Positions 50,710 through 60,073 of a DNA stretch of 64,000 bases are shown here, in pieces; the first letter of the stretch is position 1, and every line of letters begins with the position of its first letter. Under the pieces are notes generated by a model that had not been told where the DNA came from, searched no databases, and saw only the letters and a program-made list of their open reading frames with translations. Source of the DNA: Ruegeria atlantica (lineage in GTDB: Bacteria; Pseudomonadota; Alphaproteobacteria; Rhodobacterales; Rhodobacteraceae); NCBI RefSeq assembly GCF_013032005.1, contig NZ_WQBE01000010.1, forward strand, positions 62,001 through 126,000, in the 5' to 3' direction. The translations under genes were made by a program, and so were the position numbers.

Positions 50710-51858
50710 ATGTTAGGTGAAAATTCAGCAACGATTCTGGTTGCCGGTGGATATGGTGTTGTCGGGTCACAAATTTGCAGAATTCTGGCGGAAGGGTTTC
50801 CCGGTGTCAGGGTCGTCGTTGGAGGCAGAGATCAGCAAAAAGCAGCAGAACTTTCGGGGCAGCTTCCCAATGCAGGCACCTATTTCTTCGACCTCGGAGA
50901 AGACAAGGACCCGCTGAGCAACTTTCCAGAACCCTTGTCGGCGGTCGTCACTGCGGTCAACGATAAAGAGAGCAGGTTGATGCGCTCATGCATCTCACAG
51001 TCGATACCCTTTGTAGACATTACCCGGTGGACTGATCGTGTCCGGTCAGGAGTGATCGAGGCTGCGCTCGCAAATCTGCAATCTCCCGTTGTCTTTGCGT
51101 CTTCCTGGATGGCAGGTATTCCCGCACTGATCGCATCACATGAGGCGGCTACATTCGAACGAATTGAAACGATTAATACAGATATCCGCTATAGCCTTGC
51201 AGACCAAGCTGGGCCAGATTCCGTTGAATATGTGGACCGTCTTGCCGCGCCGTTTCCGGTTCTTGAAAACGGTGTCTGGAAAGAGATGTCGGGCCTGTCC
51301 GACCCAAAACCGGCGAGGTTTTTCGGCGGTTCGGAAGGCGTATGTTACAGGTTTGATACACCTGACCATCTAACCTTGCCGGCAGTCACAGGAGCTTCAA
51401 GCGTAGCTACCCGAATAACCTATGACGATCAGTCGACGATGGATCTGATGGCGCGGCTGGTGACCTCAGGTATTTGGTCAAAACTGCAGGCAGAGGAGTT
51501 TGACTCGTTCCGAAACTCCTTACTATACAACCCCGGAGAAGGTGCACCACATGAGGTTACCGTTACTATTCACGGCACACTGAAGCACGGTCAGGAGATC
51601 CGGCGACAAATCTTTTTACGTGATGCGGTTTCGCAAACCCACCTCACGGCTTTGGGTGCTGTCCTACATGTCACGCACACGATTGGTCTGGACGGCAGCG
51701 AGCCCCGCACGGGGGGAATATTCTTTGCAGAGAGACACCGAGATCCAGCTGGCGCGGTTTCGTTCCTCGAAAGTCACGACATTGATGTTAGGGTTGAGGA
51801 TATCCCTGTATCGGACGTGGGCGCCACTGAATTACATACGTCAGGATACGCTTGCTAG
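50710..51858 (+). CDS. Saccharopine-dehydrogenase-like NAD(P)-binding protein
   Basis: This 382-residue protein has an N-terminal Rossmann loop, VAGGYGVVGSQICRILAEGF (11-30), followed by VVVGGRDQQKAAEL, as in saccharopine dehydrogenase / homospermidine synthase-like reductases. GGAAAG precedes ATG 50710. The C-terminal part includes GGIFFAERHRDP. It may reduce or oxidise an amino-acid-like compound, but the reaction is not evident. It is divergent from the TetR gene, which may control it. Confidence 0.85.
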   Translation: MLGENSATILVAGGYGVVGSQICRILAEGFPGVRVVVGGRDQQKAAELSGQLPNAGTYFFDLGEDKDPLSNFPEPLSAVVTAVNDKESRLMRSCISQSIPFVDITRWTDRVRSGVIEAALANLQSPVVFASSWMAGIPALIASHEAATFERIETINTDIRYSLADQAGPDSVEYVDRLAAPFPVLENGVWKEMSGLSDPKPARFFGGSEGVCYRFDTPDHLTLPAVTGASSVATRITYDDQSTMDLMARLVTSGIWSKLQAEEFDSFRNSLLYNPGEGAPHEVTVTIHGTLKHGQEIRRQIFLRDAVSQTHLTALGAVLHVTHTIGLDGSEPRTGGIFFAERHRDPAGAVSFLESHDIDVRVEDIPVSDVGATELHTSGYAC

Positions 51859-52064
51859 ATCGGGGATGCGATTCTTGGACCATACAGCGTTTCAAGCCCG
51901 GACTACCTAATTTTTCGGAGAGCCTGTCAGGGGGCAGTTGTATTTCGGTTCTGAGGAGCGGCTCCGCGCAACGTCACAAACTGAAACGGCATCGCGTCGT
52001 AATTAAAGTCAAGGCTAAGTAAATCTGATCATCAAGATGATTTAGCACTTGTACGAGGTTTAGG

Positions 52065-52466
52065 ATGAATGAAATACGAATAGCCGCTGCAGTAATCATT
52101 AACGAACAGGGAGAACTTTTATTAGTTCGTAAGAGATTCACAGATGCCTTCATGCAGGCCGGTGGTAAGATCGAACCCGGCGAGTCTGCCGTTGAAGCCC
52201 TGTGTCGTGAACTCAGTGAGGAACTGAGATTGCAGATTGAACCTGAACAACCGGAATACCTTGGCCGGTTCCGGGCCCGGGCGGCTAATGAAAACGACCT
52301 TGAAGTCCGGGCGGAGCTGTTTCTGATCAGGATTGGATTTGAAGCAGAGCCGTGTGCGGAGCTTTCGGAGGTTCTGTGGATGCGGCCGGAAGAGGCCCAT
52401 TCTGTCCTGCTTGCACCCCTTACTCGGCAGTATGTACTTGATATTGCAAGGGAGAGATTACGGTAA
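52065..52466 (+). CDS. NUDIX hydrolase
   Basis: This 133-residue protein has a NUDIX box near 33-55 (GGKIEPGESAVEALCRELSE followed by EL), which fits GX5EX7REUXEEXG apart from Leu-Arg in place of the final Gly. The N-terminal AAAVIINEQGELLLVRKRFT strand is typical of MutT-like enzymes. GAGG lies before ATG 52065. It stands alone between convergent neighbours. Confidence 0.88.
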   Translation: MNEIRIAAAVIINEQGELLLVRKRFTDAFMQAGGKIEPGESAVEALCRELSEELRLQIEPEQPEYLGRFRARAANENDLEVRAELFLIRIGFEAEPCAELSEVLWMRPEEAHSVLLAPLTRQYVLDIARERLR

Positions 52467-52508
52467 CCACCGCCGCTCCCGTTCAGACAGCAGGCGCAAC
52501 TCGTAAAC

Positions 52509-54026
52509 TCAGCGCCTGTCCGCCAGGATCATGTCAGCTGCTTTCTCTGCAACCATCATGACGGTGCAGTTGATATTGACCGTTACTAAGGATGGAAACA
52601 CTGACGCATCGCAGACCCGTAATCCTGTAACACCCTTTACCCGTAAACGGGGGTCAACAACTGTTTGCGGGTTTTCCGAATTCCCCATTGCAGCGGTCCC
52701 GCATGCATGGAATACGGTTTTGCAGGCTTCACGGATATAGGCTTTGAGCCCGTCATCACTTTGGATGTCACGACCAGGTGCTGTTTCTGTTTTTATCAGC
52801 TGTCCCATCCTCTGAGTAGAACCGAGACGCCGCGCCAGCCTCAGCCCTTCCCACAGCATGCGCAGGTCATACCCGTCCTTGTCAGACAGATAGTTAAGTC
52901 TGATAAGTGGCTTATCAAACGGATCGGCAGAGGAGAGCTTTACGCAACCTTCTGACCGGGCACGCGCAACGTTCGGCTGAACAACAACGCAGTCCGCAGG
53001 ATCCGCGTGAGACGACGCGCCAGGATTCTGCGCATCGTCCGGACGCAGGCCAAAATGAAATAGCAGGTCCGGTGCCGGAGCATCGCGGTCAATCTTGGCC
53101 AACAGGGTCGCCTGGTAAGGGGTATGAACCCATTGCGGGACAGGCTCCTTCAACTCCCAGCAGACAGAAACACAGACGTGGTCCAAAAGATGGGAGCCGA
53201 TACCCGGCAGATCCACGGCGACCGGAATACCATGTTTCCGGAGGTGCTGTTGCGGCCCGATACCCGACAGCATAAGAAGCTGCGGTGTCTGGATCGCACC
53301 GGCCGTCAGAACGACCTCTCTGCGTGCAAAAATTCTGCCGCGCGACGTTTCCGCCCCCACCACGCGTGTGCCATCCAGAAGTAGCTTTTTGGCGAGTGTT
53401 TCTGTCCTGACTTCCAGATGCGGTGGCAGTCTCTTGAGCGGGTGCAGATATGCTACCGAACTGGAATGCCGCAGTTTGCCCCTGGAATTCAACGGAAACC
53501 ACCCAACACCAGGCAAAATCTCCTTGTGAAAAGGGGTCTCCGGAAAGCCAAGTTCTTTACCAGCCGAAACAAAGGCCTGACTGACCGAGCTACGCTCATA
53601 CTCGCGATCCACATGCACGAACTCCCTGATCCGCGCAAAGAAAGGTTGAACATCCCCGGGTCCCCAGCCTTTTGCTCCGAGTGCCTCCCAACCCAGGAAG
53701 TCTGAAGCAGGGGGTTCCAGATAAGCACAGTCATTATGATTGCCACAACCGCCCAGGATGCGCGCACGGCTATAGTCCATCACGCGGGCTGAGCCGTCCA
53801 GAGGACTTGATTGAAATCCCCAGTCATAGTCAGTTGTCTGTTTATCCAGCTGCGCAAGGTCGATCGCGGCAGGATCGCCTTCGTCGGATTTGCCCGCCTC
53901 AAGCAGAATTATCCGGTCACGTGTTCTATCAGCCAGCCTACGGGCAATGACGCAGCCTGCCGATCCCCCGCCGATGATTAAGAAGTCACAGATCAGATCG
54001 CTGTCCGAAAAACTCGCCTGGTTCAC
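52509..54026 (-). CDS. GMC-family FAD-dependent oxidoreductase
   Basis: The probable 505-residue form starts at GTG 54026, 5 bp after the arginase-family stop; an earlier GTG would overlap that gene by 49 bp. It has the FAD loop FLIIGGGSAGCVIARRLA (about 15-32), GMC segment ILGGCGNHNDCAYLEPP, and GAIQTPQLLMLSGIGP. The active-site pair is His in VFHACGTAAMG and Asn in VNINCTVMM. Choline, glucose or aryl alcohol dehydrogenases are relatives; the loop GGCGNHN replaces the usual GGSSxxN. It is co-transcribed with the arginase-family gene. Confidence 0.92.
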   Translation of the reverse strand: MNQASFSDSDLICDFLIIGGGSAGCVIARRLADRTRDRIILLEAGKSDEGDPAAIDLAQLDKQTTDYDWGFQSSPLDGSARVMDYSRARILGGCGNHNDCAYLEPPASDFLGWEALGAKGWGPGDVQPFFARIREFVHVDREYERSSVSQAFVSAGKELGFPETPFHKEILPGVGWFPLNSRGKLRHSSSVAYLHPLKRLPPHLEVRTETLAKKLLLDGTRVVGAETSRGRIFARREVVLTAGAIQTPQLLMLSGIGPQQHLRKHGIPVAVDLPGIGSHLLDHVCVSVCWELKEPVPQWVHTPYQATLLAKIDRDAPAPDLLFHFGLRPDDAQNPGASSHADPADCVVVQPNVARARSEGCVKLSSADPFDKPLIRLNYLSDKDGYDLRMLWEGLRLARRLGSTQRMGQLIKTETAPGRDIQSDDGLKAYIREACKTVFHACGTAAMGNSENPQTVVDPRLRVKGVTGLRVCDASVFPSLVTVNINCTVMMVAEKAADMILADRR

Positions 54027-54031
54027 TTCAG

Positions 54032-54916
54032 TTACCCGGAAAAGGCGGCCGCAAGTAGACTGACAACCAGCCCGGTGCACTGGCCATTCCAGTCCAGCTT
54101 GGGATTGAGGATGGTTACGTTCATCCCAGAGACTTTCCCGGTTTCTAGCGCTGCCGCAACCGCCGCCTTTACCTCCCCCGGACTCAGCCCGCCTGGCATC
54201 CTGTAGTCCACCGCCGGCATGACCGCGTCATCCAGCACATCCACATCCAGATGTAGCCAGAATCCCGAATCCGCTTGCGCCAGCCGTTTCATTGCCTTCT
54301 TCAGCGCATTTCCAAAGCCGAATTCCCTGATTGCGGCCAGAGACAGATGAAGAATATCGGTGTTGTCCGGAAGAGTGTTGCCACCGATCCCGGTTAGTCT
54401 GTTTTCTTCACGAACGCCAAATACAACGGTTTGTTCTTGCGCTACCAGCGGGGTTTTTCCGTCCAGTGCAGTCAATATGTCCGGCCCGTACCCGGAGGCA
54501 ATTGCCAGATCCATACTAGCTGTTTCGTGATCAGGCGCGCCGGGCGCGTTGAAATCCGTATGGCCATCTAGGAAAAAAAGGCCCGGGTTGCCGTTGCGTC
54601 CTGCGCCAGCGAGACATCCCAGCAAAACGGTGCAGTCACCACCGAGTACTAAAGGGAACCGGTCCTCTCTGAGTTCCGCTTCCACTTTATCTGCAAGCGA
54701 CAAAAGGAATGACCGGACTCTCAGCGGCTCAGGAATGCCCACGACCCTATCGATGTCTTTTACGGCGAGCGTTCCTTCTGCCGAAACTACACGTGCTGCC
54801 CCGACACGTTCGGCAAGCCCCGCATCCAGAAGAGCCGCGGGCAGCATTTCAACCCCTGCCAGGCCCGCTCCTACGGACAAAGGCGCCTCAATAATCGAGA
54901 TCGGTTTCTCTGTCAT
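54032..54916 (-). CDS. Arginase/agmatinase-family ureohydrolase
   Basis: This 294-residue protein has the manganese motifs DGHTDF (near 120) and HLDVDVLDD (near 222-230). The first ligand motif GGDH is GGDCT here (near 97-101), with Cys in place of His. This variant occurs in a divergent subgroup, so it may still bind metal, possibly differently. AGGGAAA precedes ATG 54916. It would hydrolyse a guanidine or formimino compound to urea or formamide. Gene order with the GMC oxidoreductase suggests a shared route. Confidence 0.9.
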   Translation of the reverse strand: MTEKPISIIEAPLSVGAGLAGVEMLPAALLDAGLAERVGAARVVSAEGTLAVKDIDRVVGIPEPLRVRSFLLSLADKVEAELREDRFPLVLGGDCTVLLGCLAGAGRNGNPGLFFLDGHTDFNAPGAPDHETASMDLAIASGYGPDILTALDGKTPLVAQEQTVVFGVREENRLTGIGGNTLPDNTDILHLSLAAIREFGFGNALKKAMKRLAQADSGFWLHLDVDVLDDAVMPAVDYRMPGGLSPGEVKAAVAAALETGKVSGMNVTILNPKLDWNGQCTGLVVSLLAAAFSG

Positions 54917-54961
54917 GATGTTTCCCTGATCTTTGTCTTTGCGGAAAATTTCCGCAAACGG

Positions 54962-55480
54962 TCAACGCAGCTGACGGGCACGTTTTTCGACGGGGCAATC
55001 GTCCTGTGGGCAGATTTCGAGATCACAAAATCTGCACAGCTGGTTTGCATCTTCTTGCGACCGGGTTGCGTAAATAAGCATCCTTTCCATTATCCCGGTT
55101 AACAGCCGACGCTCGACATCATCGAGCGGATGCAGAAGGTCCTCAAGAGCTGCCCGCCGCCGGTCCTGCAACCCACCGACAAATTCCTCACCTTGATGCG
55201 TCAGCGCGAGCGTCAGGGCGCGCTTATCCCTGCCCGGGTTTCTGATAATCAGCCCGGACGCGGCTAGCCTGTCTACAAGCCGCACGGTGGCAGAATGTGA
55301 GAGGCGCAGACAGACCGAGAGCTCGGTCACATTCTGCTTCGGATAGTTTCCGATGGTCACGAGCGCTGCCGCTGCTGACGCACCATGATCCAGGCTGCTC
55401 GCGTCGATGTTGTCGATGCCGTTAGCGACCGCCGTGCTAAGGGTTCCGAGTAAATTTGCGGTGCGTTCATTTGTATGCAT
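54962..55480 (-). CDS. MarR-family regulator with a C-terminal cysteine cluster
   Basis: This 172-residue protein has a winged helix (VTELSVCLRLSHSATVRLVD, then RDKRALTLALTHQGEEF wing). The C-terminus carries CRFCDLEICPQDDCP, four Cys in 15 residues, which may bind zinc or sense oxidants. No ribosome site precedes ATG 55480, which lies inside a long palindrome, so translation may be leaderless. It is 45 bp upstream of the arginase-family gene and probably regulates that operon and itself. Confidence 0.9.
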   Translation of the reverse strand: MHTNERTANLLGTLSTAVANGIDNIDASSLDHGASAAAALVTIGNYPKQNVTELSVCLRLSHSATVRLVDRLAASGLIIRNPGRDKRALTLALTHQGEEFVGGLQDRRRAALEDLLHPLDDVERRLLTGIMERMLIYATRSQEDANQLCRFCDLEICPQDDCPVEKRARQLR

Positions 55481-55492
55481 GCAGCATGCATA
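55474..55492. promoter_or_regulatory. Palindrome overlapping the MarR start codon
   Basis: TATGCATGC and GCATGCATA form a perfect 9-bp inverted repeat around one base. The MarR ATG (55478-55480) is within the left arm. A MarR dimer bound here would block both transcription and the start region. TATATTG to the right could be part of the -10 box on the minus strand. Confidence 0.65.
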
Positions 55493-55510
55493 TATTGTTA
55501 CTGGCCGTAG

Positions 55511-56446
55511 TCAAGAGCTGTCCCTAATCGATGGGATGACAGGCGGTCGGGCTGCTTCGGCGGACAGCCAGTTCAGAAAAAGGTCGAGCGCCTCGTTTCT
55601 GGTGCCTGATTGTGGGCGGACCGCGTACCAGGCGAGTGTTGAGCGAATGCTGAATGCGATTGGGCGTATGAGTTTGCCTGAATTAAGATAATCGTCGACC
55701 AGAACACTCCTCCCTAGTGCCACCCCCAGCCCATTGCAGGCGGCCTCATACATGATATTGCTGTCGGAAAACTCGTGCCGATCAGAAGGCACCATGCCCG
55801 GAAACCCGACTTCGGAAAACCACGATGACCAGCTACAGGCATTAACCCCACTATCACCCAGCGTGTCGTGCAGCAGAACCTGGTTCATAAGATCTTCAAA
55901 TGATGTCAACGGCTGATGGGCTGAAAGATAAGCTTCCGAGCAGACCGGGAACACCTCCTCCCCCGTCAGACAAATCCCCCTATGCCCATCCGGCACGCCC
56001 TGACAATAACGCAGCGCGCAGTCAAATTCTGTTCCATTTAGATCAATGGTTTCCTTCATACAATGTATCTGAATGCTCAGGCCGGAGTACATCGATGTAA
56101 ACCCCTGAAGCCTCGGGACAAGCCAGAGCGATGCAAATGACGGACAGACAAGCAGTTTCAGTTTTTCTTTTGGTTTGTCTGTCAGTTTTGCCGAAGCCAA
56201 CCTGAGTTGGTCAAACACAGGCCGGACATTCTCGAAATAGAAACTGCCGGTTTTGTTTACGATCAGATCCCGGCCGCGACGATCAAACATCTGCTGACCG
56301 AACCAGGATTCGATCGCCCGTATCTGGTGACTGACAGCCGACGGTGAAACTCCCAGTTCTGCTGCGGCGCGGCGAATAGTTCCGCAGCGGGCAACTGCTT
56401 CAAATGCCCGAATTGAACTCAGAGGAGGATACTGTGCTTTCATCAC
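55511..56446 (-). CDS. LysR-family regulator (GcvA-like)
   Basis: This 311-residue protein has an N-terminal helix-turn-helix (SSIRAFEAVARCGTIRRAAA, then LGVSPSAVSHQIRAIE) and the LysR substrate domain, including the LLHDTLGDSG and NSGKLIRPI segments seen in GcvA/AmpR-type members. It lies upstream of the MarR gene on the same strand and is divergent from a hypothetical gene at 56576, which is a possible target. The effector is unknown. Confidence 0.93.
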   Translation of the reverse strand: MMKAQYPPLSSIRAFEAVARCGTIRRAAAELGVSPSAVSHQIRAIESWFGQQMFDRRGRDLIVNKTGSFYFENVRPVFDQLRLASAKLTDKPKEKLKLLVCPSFASLWLVPRLQGFTSMYSGLSIQIHCMKETIDLNGTEFDCALRYCQGVPDGHRGICLTGEEVFPVCSEAYLSAHQPLTSFEDLMNQVLLHDTLGDSGVNACSWSSWFSEVGFPGMVPSDRHEFSDSNIMYEAACNGLGVALGRSVLVDDYLNSGKLIRPIAFSIRSTLAWYAVRPQSGTRNEALDLFLNWLSAEAARPPVIPSIRDSS

Positions 56447-56575
56447 AACCGACCAATCGACGAACTTTTCTCAATCTTCTGGCGATAATTATTCAATTTT
56501 TTCCTACCAGCAACGATGGTAAGAAAACTTCTTAGTTAAAGCTGATTTCCAAAGCTGAATGCCTGAGGCAGACGA

Positions 56576-57079
56576 ATGATTACATGGCCTAAAGGAGTTC
56601 TTCAGACGGACTTCTCACCGTACAGGAAAAGAAAGGTCGCCCCGTTGGGACTCTGGACCTTGGACGACTGGGCGATCAAGGCGTATGGCATCACTACCGA
56701 ACAGATCAGCGGCCCTTCCAGACTATTTACTACAGCGGCAGAAACTAGCGCACGCGAGCATGTGTTTTCCTTATTGCATCTAACCAGGGAAGAAGGCGAG
56801 TTTTATAAAACGGGGTTTGCCGTGCTGCACAAGGGAACACTTGCCAACTGGCTGTTATTCCAGTGGTGGACGCATTCGGACGTATGGTGCCAGCTACTAT
56901 CGTATTCAGATTTGTCGACTCCGGAGAGCTTTACATTCTCTACCCGCCCGGTACGCGCCTGCGTACACGAAACTGCGGTTATATGGTTTGAGCAGAAGTC
57001 CTGGATCAAAAATGTACTAAGCGGAAACGCCGACCGACGAGCCTATTTGGCGGATTTGATGCCGCCACAGATGTGCTGA
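56576..57079 (+). CDS. Conserved hypothetical protein, 167 residues
   Basis: GAGG lies 8 bases before ATG 56576. The protein is soluble and rich in Trp (LGLWTLDDWAIKAYG, then NWLLFQWWTHSDVWCQLLSY and VIWFEQKSWIKNVL). I do not recognise a named family. It is divergent from the LysR gene with 130 bp between, a typical arrangement for a regulated target. No signal peptide or membrane helix is seen. Confidence 0.65.
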   Translation: MITWPKGVLQTDFSPYRKRKVAPLGLWTLDDWAIKAYGITTEQISGPSRLFTTAAETSAREHVFSLLHLTREEGEFYKTGFAVLHKGTLANWLLFQWWTHSDVWCQLLSYSDLSTPESFTFSTRPVRACVHETAVIWFEQKSWIKNVLSGNADRRAYLADLMPPQMC

Positions 57080-57232
57080 CAAGTCGAAAATCAATCAACA
57101 CTTTTGAAGCCACCGTTAAACTACTCACTTTCTAATGTTTTCTAACATATCCTCTATGATGGTGACCAATTTGCTGTCTTCCCTTCGTGCTGCTGGAATG
57201 GCCGCCTGCTACTTAATGAGGAGCGCAATCCT

Positions 57233-58471
57233 GTGAATGGGCATCACTCAGTATCCGCGTGGTGGGTTGCGCTTGGACTCGCGCTCGGTGTTACAGTTTC
57301 AAACGGATTTGCACGATTTGCTTACGGGTTGATTCTGCCAGCTATGCGTGCCGATTTAGGCTGGACCTATGCAGAAGCCGGGTGGATCAATACAGCCAAT
57401 GCTCTCGGGTACATTGGAGGCGCCCTGCTCACGCTGACGCTAATTAGACGAATTGGACCGGTGCGACTGTACGTTATCGGCATGATATGCACCTCCGTCA
57501 GCCTGTTGTTGTCTGGAATAACAGATGACTTCGTTTTTCTGACAGTATGGAGGATCACCAGTGGAATAGCTGGTGCTCCGGTTTTTATCTCAGGCGGCAT
57601 TCTTGCGGCTACTCTATTCTCCGATCCCAAGAAAACAGCCTTGGCCATTGCACTTTACTTTGGTGGCGGAGGCGTAGGCATGGTTCTGACTGGCGCAACA
57701 ATACCCACAATTTTTGCTTTGCATGGTGCGCCAGTTTGGCCAATCGTATGGGTCGGTTTGGGTGGAGCCAGTGTGCTTTTCTCTTTTCTAGCAATCTGGG
57801 CCACTTCATTTTTGCACTTGCCTGATAAAGTTGCCCAAACTCAACCCGCTCAAACGATTCCAATAAGAACGCTTATAAAACTCACGCTTTATGCTCTCAT
57901 TGGCTACGGGCTCTTCGCCACAGGTTATATTGTATATGTGACATTTCTAGTAGCCTGGATGGTGGATATCTCTGCTGGACCAGAATTGGTGTCTGTCACT
58001 TGGGTCGCAATAGGACTGGCTATTATTGTTTCTCCCTTTGCATGGAAAACAATTCTGGCACGGTTCTCAAACGGTGTGCCGCTTGCAATGGCCATTGGGG
58101 TGACGGCAGCAGGAACGCTTCTACCATTGTTGTTTTCTGGACCAGTATCAATCATCCTTTCAGGGACATTATTCGGAATTGGAGTTTTCATTGCTCCTGC
58201 AGCAATAACCGCGTTCTCTCGTTATAATCTTCCCTCCGAAATTCAAGGAACAGCCGTTGCCCTCTTTACAACAACCTTCGCGATAGGTCAGACAATCGGT
58301 CCTATTGCGGCTGGGGCAGTTGCAGATACCTTTAATTCTATAGAAAAGGGGTTGTTAGCTGCTGGCATTGTGTTGGGCATAGGAGCCATTACAGCTCTCG
58401 GTCAAAGGAGCGGGGCGAAACACTTGCAGAGCTCACAAAGCCGGGTAGTGTCTGAACCCCCTTTTCAGTGA
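57233..58471 (+). CDS. YbfB/YjiJ-type MFS transporter
   Basis: This 412-residue protein has 12 predicted membrane segments. GFARFAYGLILPAMRADLGW near 24-43 and YAEAGWINTANALGYIGGAL near 46-65 are the YbfB/YjiJ family signature. It starts at GTG 57233, after GAGGAG at good spacing. The substrate is unknown; members are thought to be exporters or sugar-like carriers. The codon use is A/T-richer than in the catabolic island. Confidence 0.9.
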   Translation: MNGHHSVSAWWVALGLALGVTVSNGFARFAYGLILPAMRADLGWTYAEAGWINTANALGYIGGALLTLTLIRRIGPVRLYVIGMICTSVSLLLSGITDDFVFLTVWRITSGIAGAPVFISGGILAATLFSDPKKTALAIALYFGGGGVGMVLTGATIPTIFALHGAPVWPIVWVGLGGASVLFSFLAIWATSFLHLPDKVAQTQPAQTIPIRTLIKLTLYALIGYGLFATGYIVYVTFLVAWMVDISAGPELVSVTWVAIGLAIIVSPFAWKTILARFSNGVPLAMAIGVTAAGTLLPLLFSGPVSIILSGTLFGIGVFIAPAAITAFSRYNLPSEIQGTAVALFTTTFAIGQTIGPIAAGAVADTFNSIEKGLLAAGIVLGIGAITALGQRSGAKHLQSSQSRVVSEPPFQ

Positions 58472-59103
58472 CCGAACTAGGCTCTCCGCAACCATCGCGA
58501 GTTGGTTGTTTGGCGACCAACGTGGTTTAGACTCTCGAACCTCGAGAGTTCGCAATCACAAAAGGCGCCATCTACGCAATACTCGGGTGGAACAAGTTGT
58601 TCAATCGTCGGAAGATGGCCTCCTCAGAAGTTACATTGGGTTGATTTCCAAACCAATATCTACCTCAAGTAACACCAATTGCCCTGGAATACGGGGGCAT
58701 ATGCCTGTCCTAATTTGCGTAATCCGCTTATTTGCGGATTTTCAAACGATAGGCTCCCAAAAGCAGCTGCTCATACGATCGCGGTTTTCCGACTCTCCGC
58801 TCCGGCCCCTATTGATTTAAGCACCGAATAGTAATTATCTGGTACCTGTGCTCTCATTATTTTGAGCGGCAAAAGTGAGATCAATATTCATTCCCTCACG
58901 CTGAAGCTGACTTGGCTAAATATATGCCAGCGTCAGTCTGTAAAAGACCGCTCTATTGCTGAAAGTGCAGATGTTCAAACTCGAGATCCGGCCTGCTATC
59001 TGTCGGGCCGGGGCAAAACGTTAACAATGCTATAAATGGCGCCGGGGGACACTTGTTGTTTTTCTTGATCGGCTCGCTTAGAGCTGATCCATTCCGCGCA
59101 AAA
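58472..59103. other. Intergenic stretch with one hairpin
   Basis: About 630 bp between convergent genes. An 8-bp inverted repeat, ACTCTCGA and TCGAGAGT, at 58531-58549 could terminate or stabilise the MFS message but has no U run. No gene was recognised. Confidence 0.5.
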
Positions 59104-60068
59104 CTACTCCGAGGCGGAACTAACCAGTGCTCCGACAACAGTAAATAGAGCACCTACTAGTGTCGCTAAGGTGAACGCGTTTAAACCTAGTATGGATAAT
59201 AGCCCTATTGCGACCAACGGTGTCAAAAACGCGAGGCTGGAGATAGTTGCTGCAGACCCTTTGCGCGTAGCTTGGTCCCAAAACATGTTAGCTATGGTAA
59301 ACGGCCCTATGCCGATTAGAGTCACGGCAATCCATTGCTGGGTTGTCAACAAATGGGCTGGTTCCAAGACGACATGGGCGGACAAGGCGCCAAACCCAGC
59401 AAGACCAAGCGATGGGCCTATAACATCTGTGCCCATCTTCTCAATTGAACGACCGACGGAATAAATCGCAAAAGTCAGCGCCCCGCAAAAGCCAAACAAA
59501 ACACCAGTCAGACTTAGATTTCCGTCCATATGTGGATACAGCGCAATTGCTACACCAATGAAGCCACAGGAAATACCCAATTTTTGTCGCCAAGTGGTAG
59601 ACCGCTGTTGCAATGCAGAAACCAAGACAACGAAGAGTACAGGCCAGAGATAGTGGATGACATTTGCTTCTGCAGGACCAACTCTAGAAATGGCAGCAAG
59701 ATAGAATGCATTGTTTCCAATCAGACCGGCTGATACCCAGATTAATGTCTTAGTGGGAACCGAGATGAAAGCACGTATTGACTTTGTCTGTACAGCCGCG
59801 ACAAAAGCAAAAAAAAACCAACGAGTGCGGAAGAGCCCAACACCAAGAATGGTGGTGTAGGGTGGGCGATAGTCGCTAGTGCAGGCCAGCTGGCCCACAA
59901 TAAAACAGCTCCCAGAACAAGTCCGACGGCCTTCCTATTTGGCTCGTCAAAAAGGTATCTGCGAACCAAATTGTTAAGCAAGTTGAACTGACGGTAAGCC
60001 GTTGTGGCAGCTATGCTATCATGAAGTTGCGCCTGCAAAAACGCTAAAATCTTTTCCTTGCGCCACAC
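59104..60068 (-). pseudogene. EamA/DMT-family exporter, frameshifted at a 9-base homopolymer
   Basis: The N-terminal part is in one frame (NRKAVGLVLGAVLLWASWPA, then PFLVLGSSALVGFF) and the remainder in another (FAFVAAVQTK, then VSAGLIGNNAFYLAAISRVG, and EANVIHYLWPVLFVVLVSAL). The switch is at a run of nine A on the plus strand, 59809-59817. One extra base would restore a DMT protein of about 300 residues with ten helices. The gene is thus off as written, by mutation, phase variation or a sequence error. The start (GTG 60068) is uncertain because it lacks a ribosome site. Confidence 0.8.
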
Positions 60069-60073
60069 GTGAA

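Noticed and set aside
58531..58549. Hairpin after the YbfB-type MFS gene as a rho-independent terminator
   Set aside because: The stem is perfect but no U run follows on either strand.
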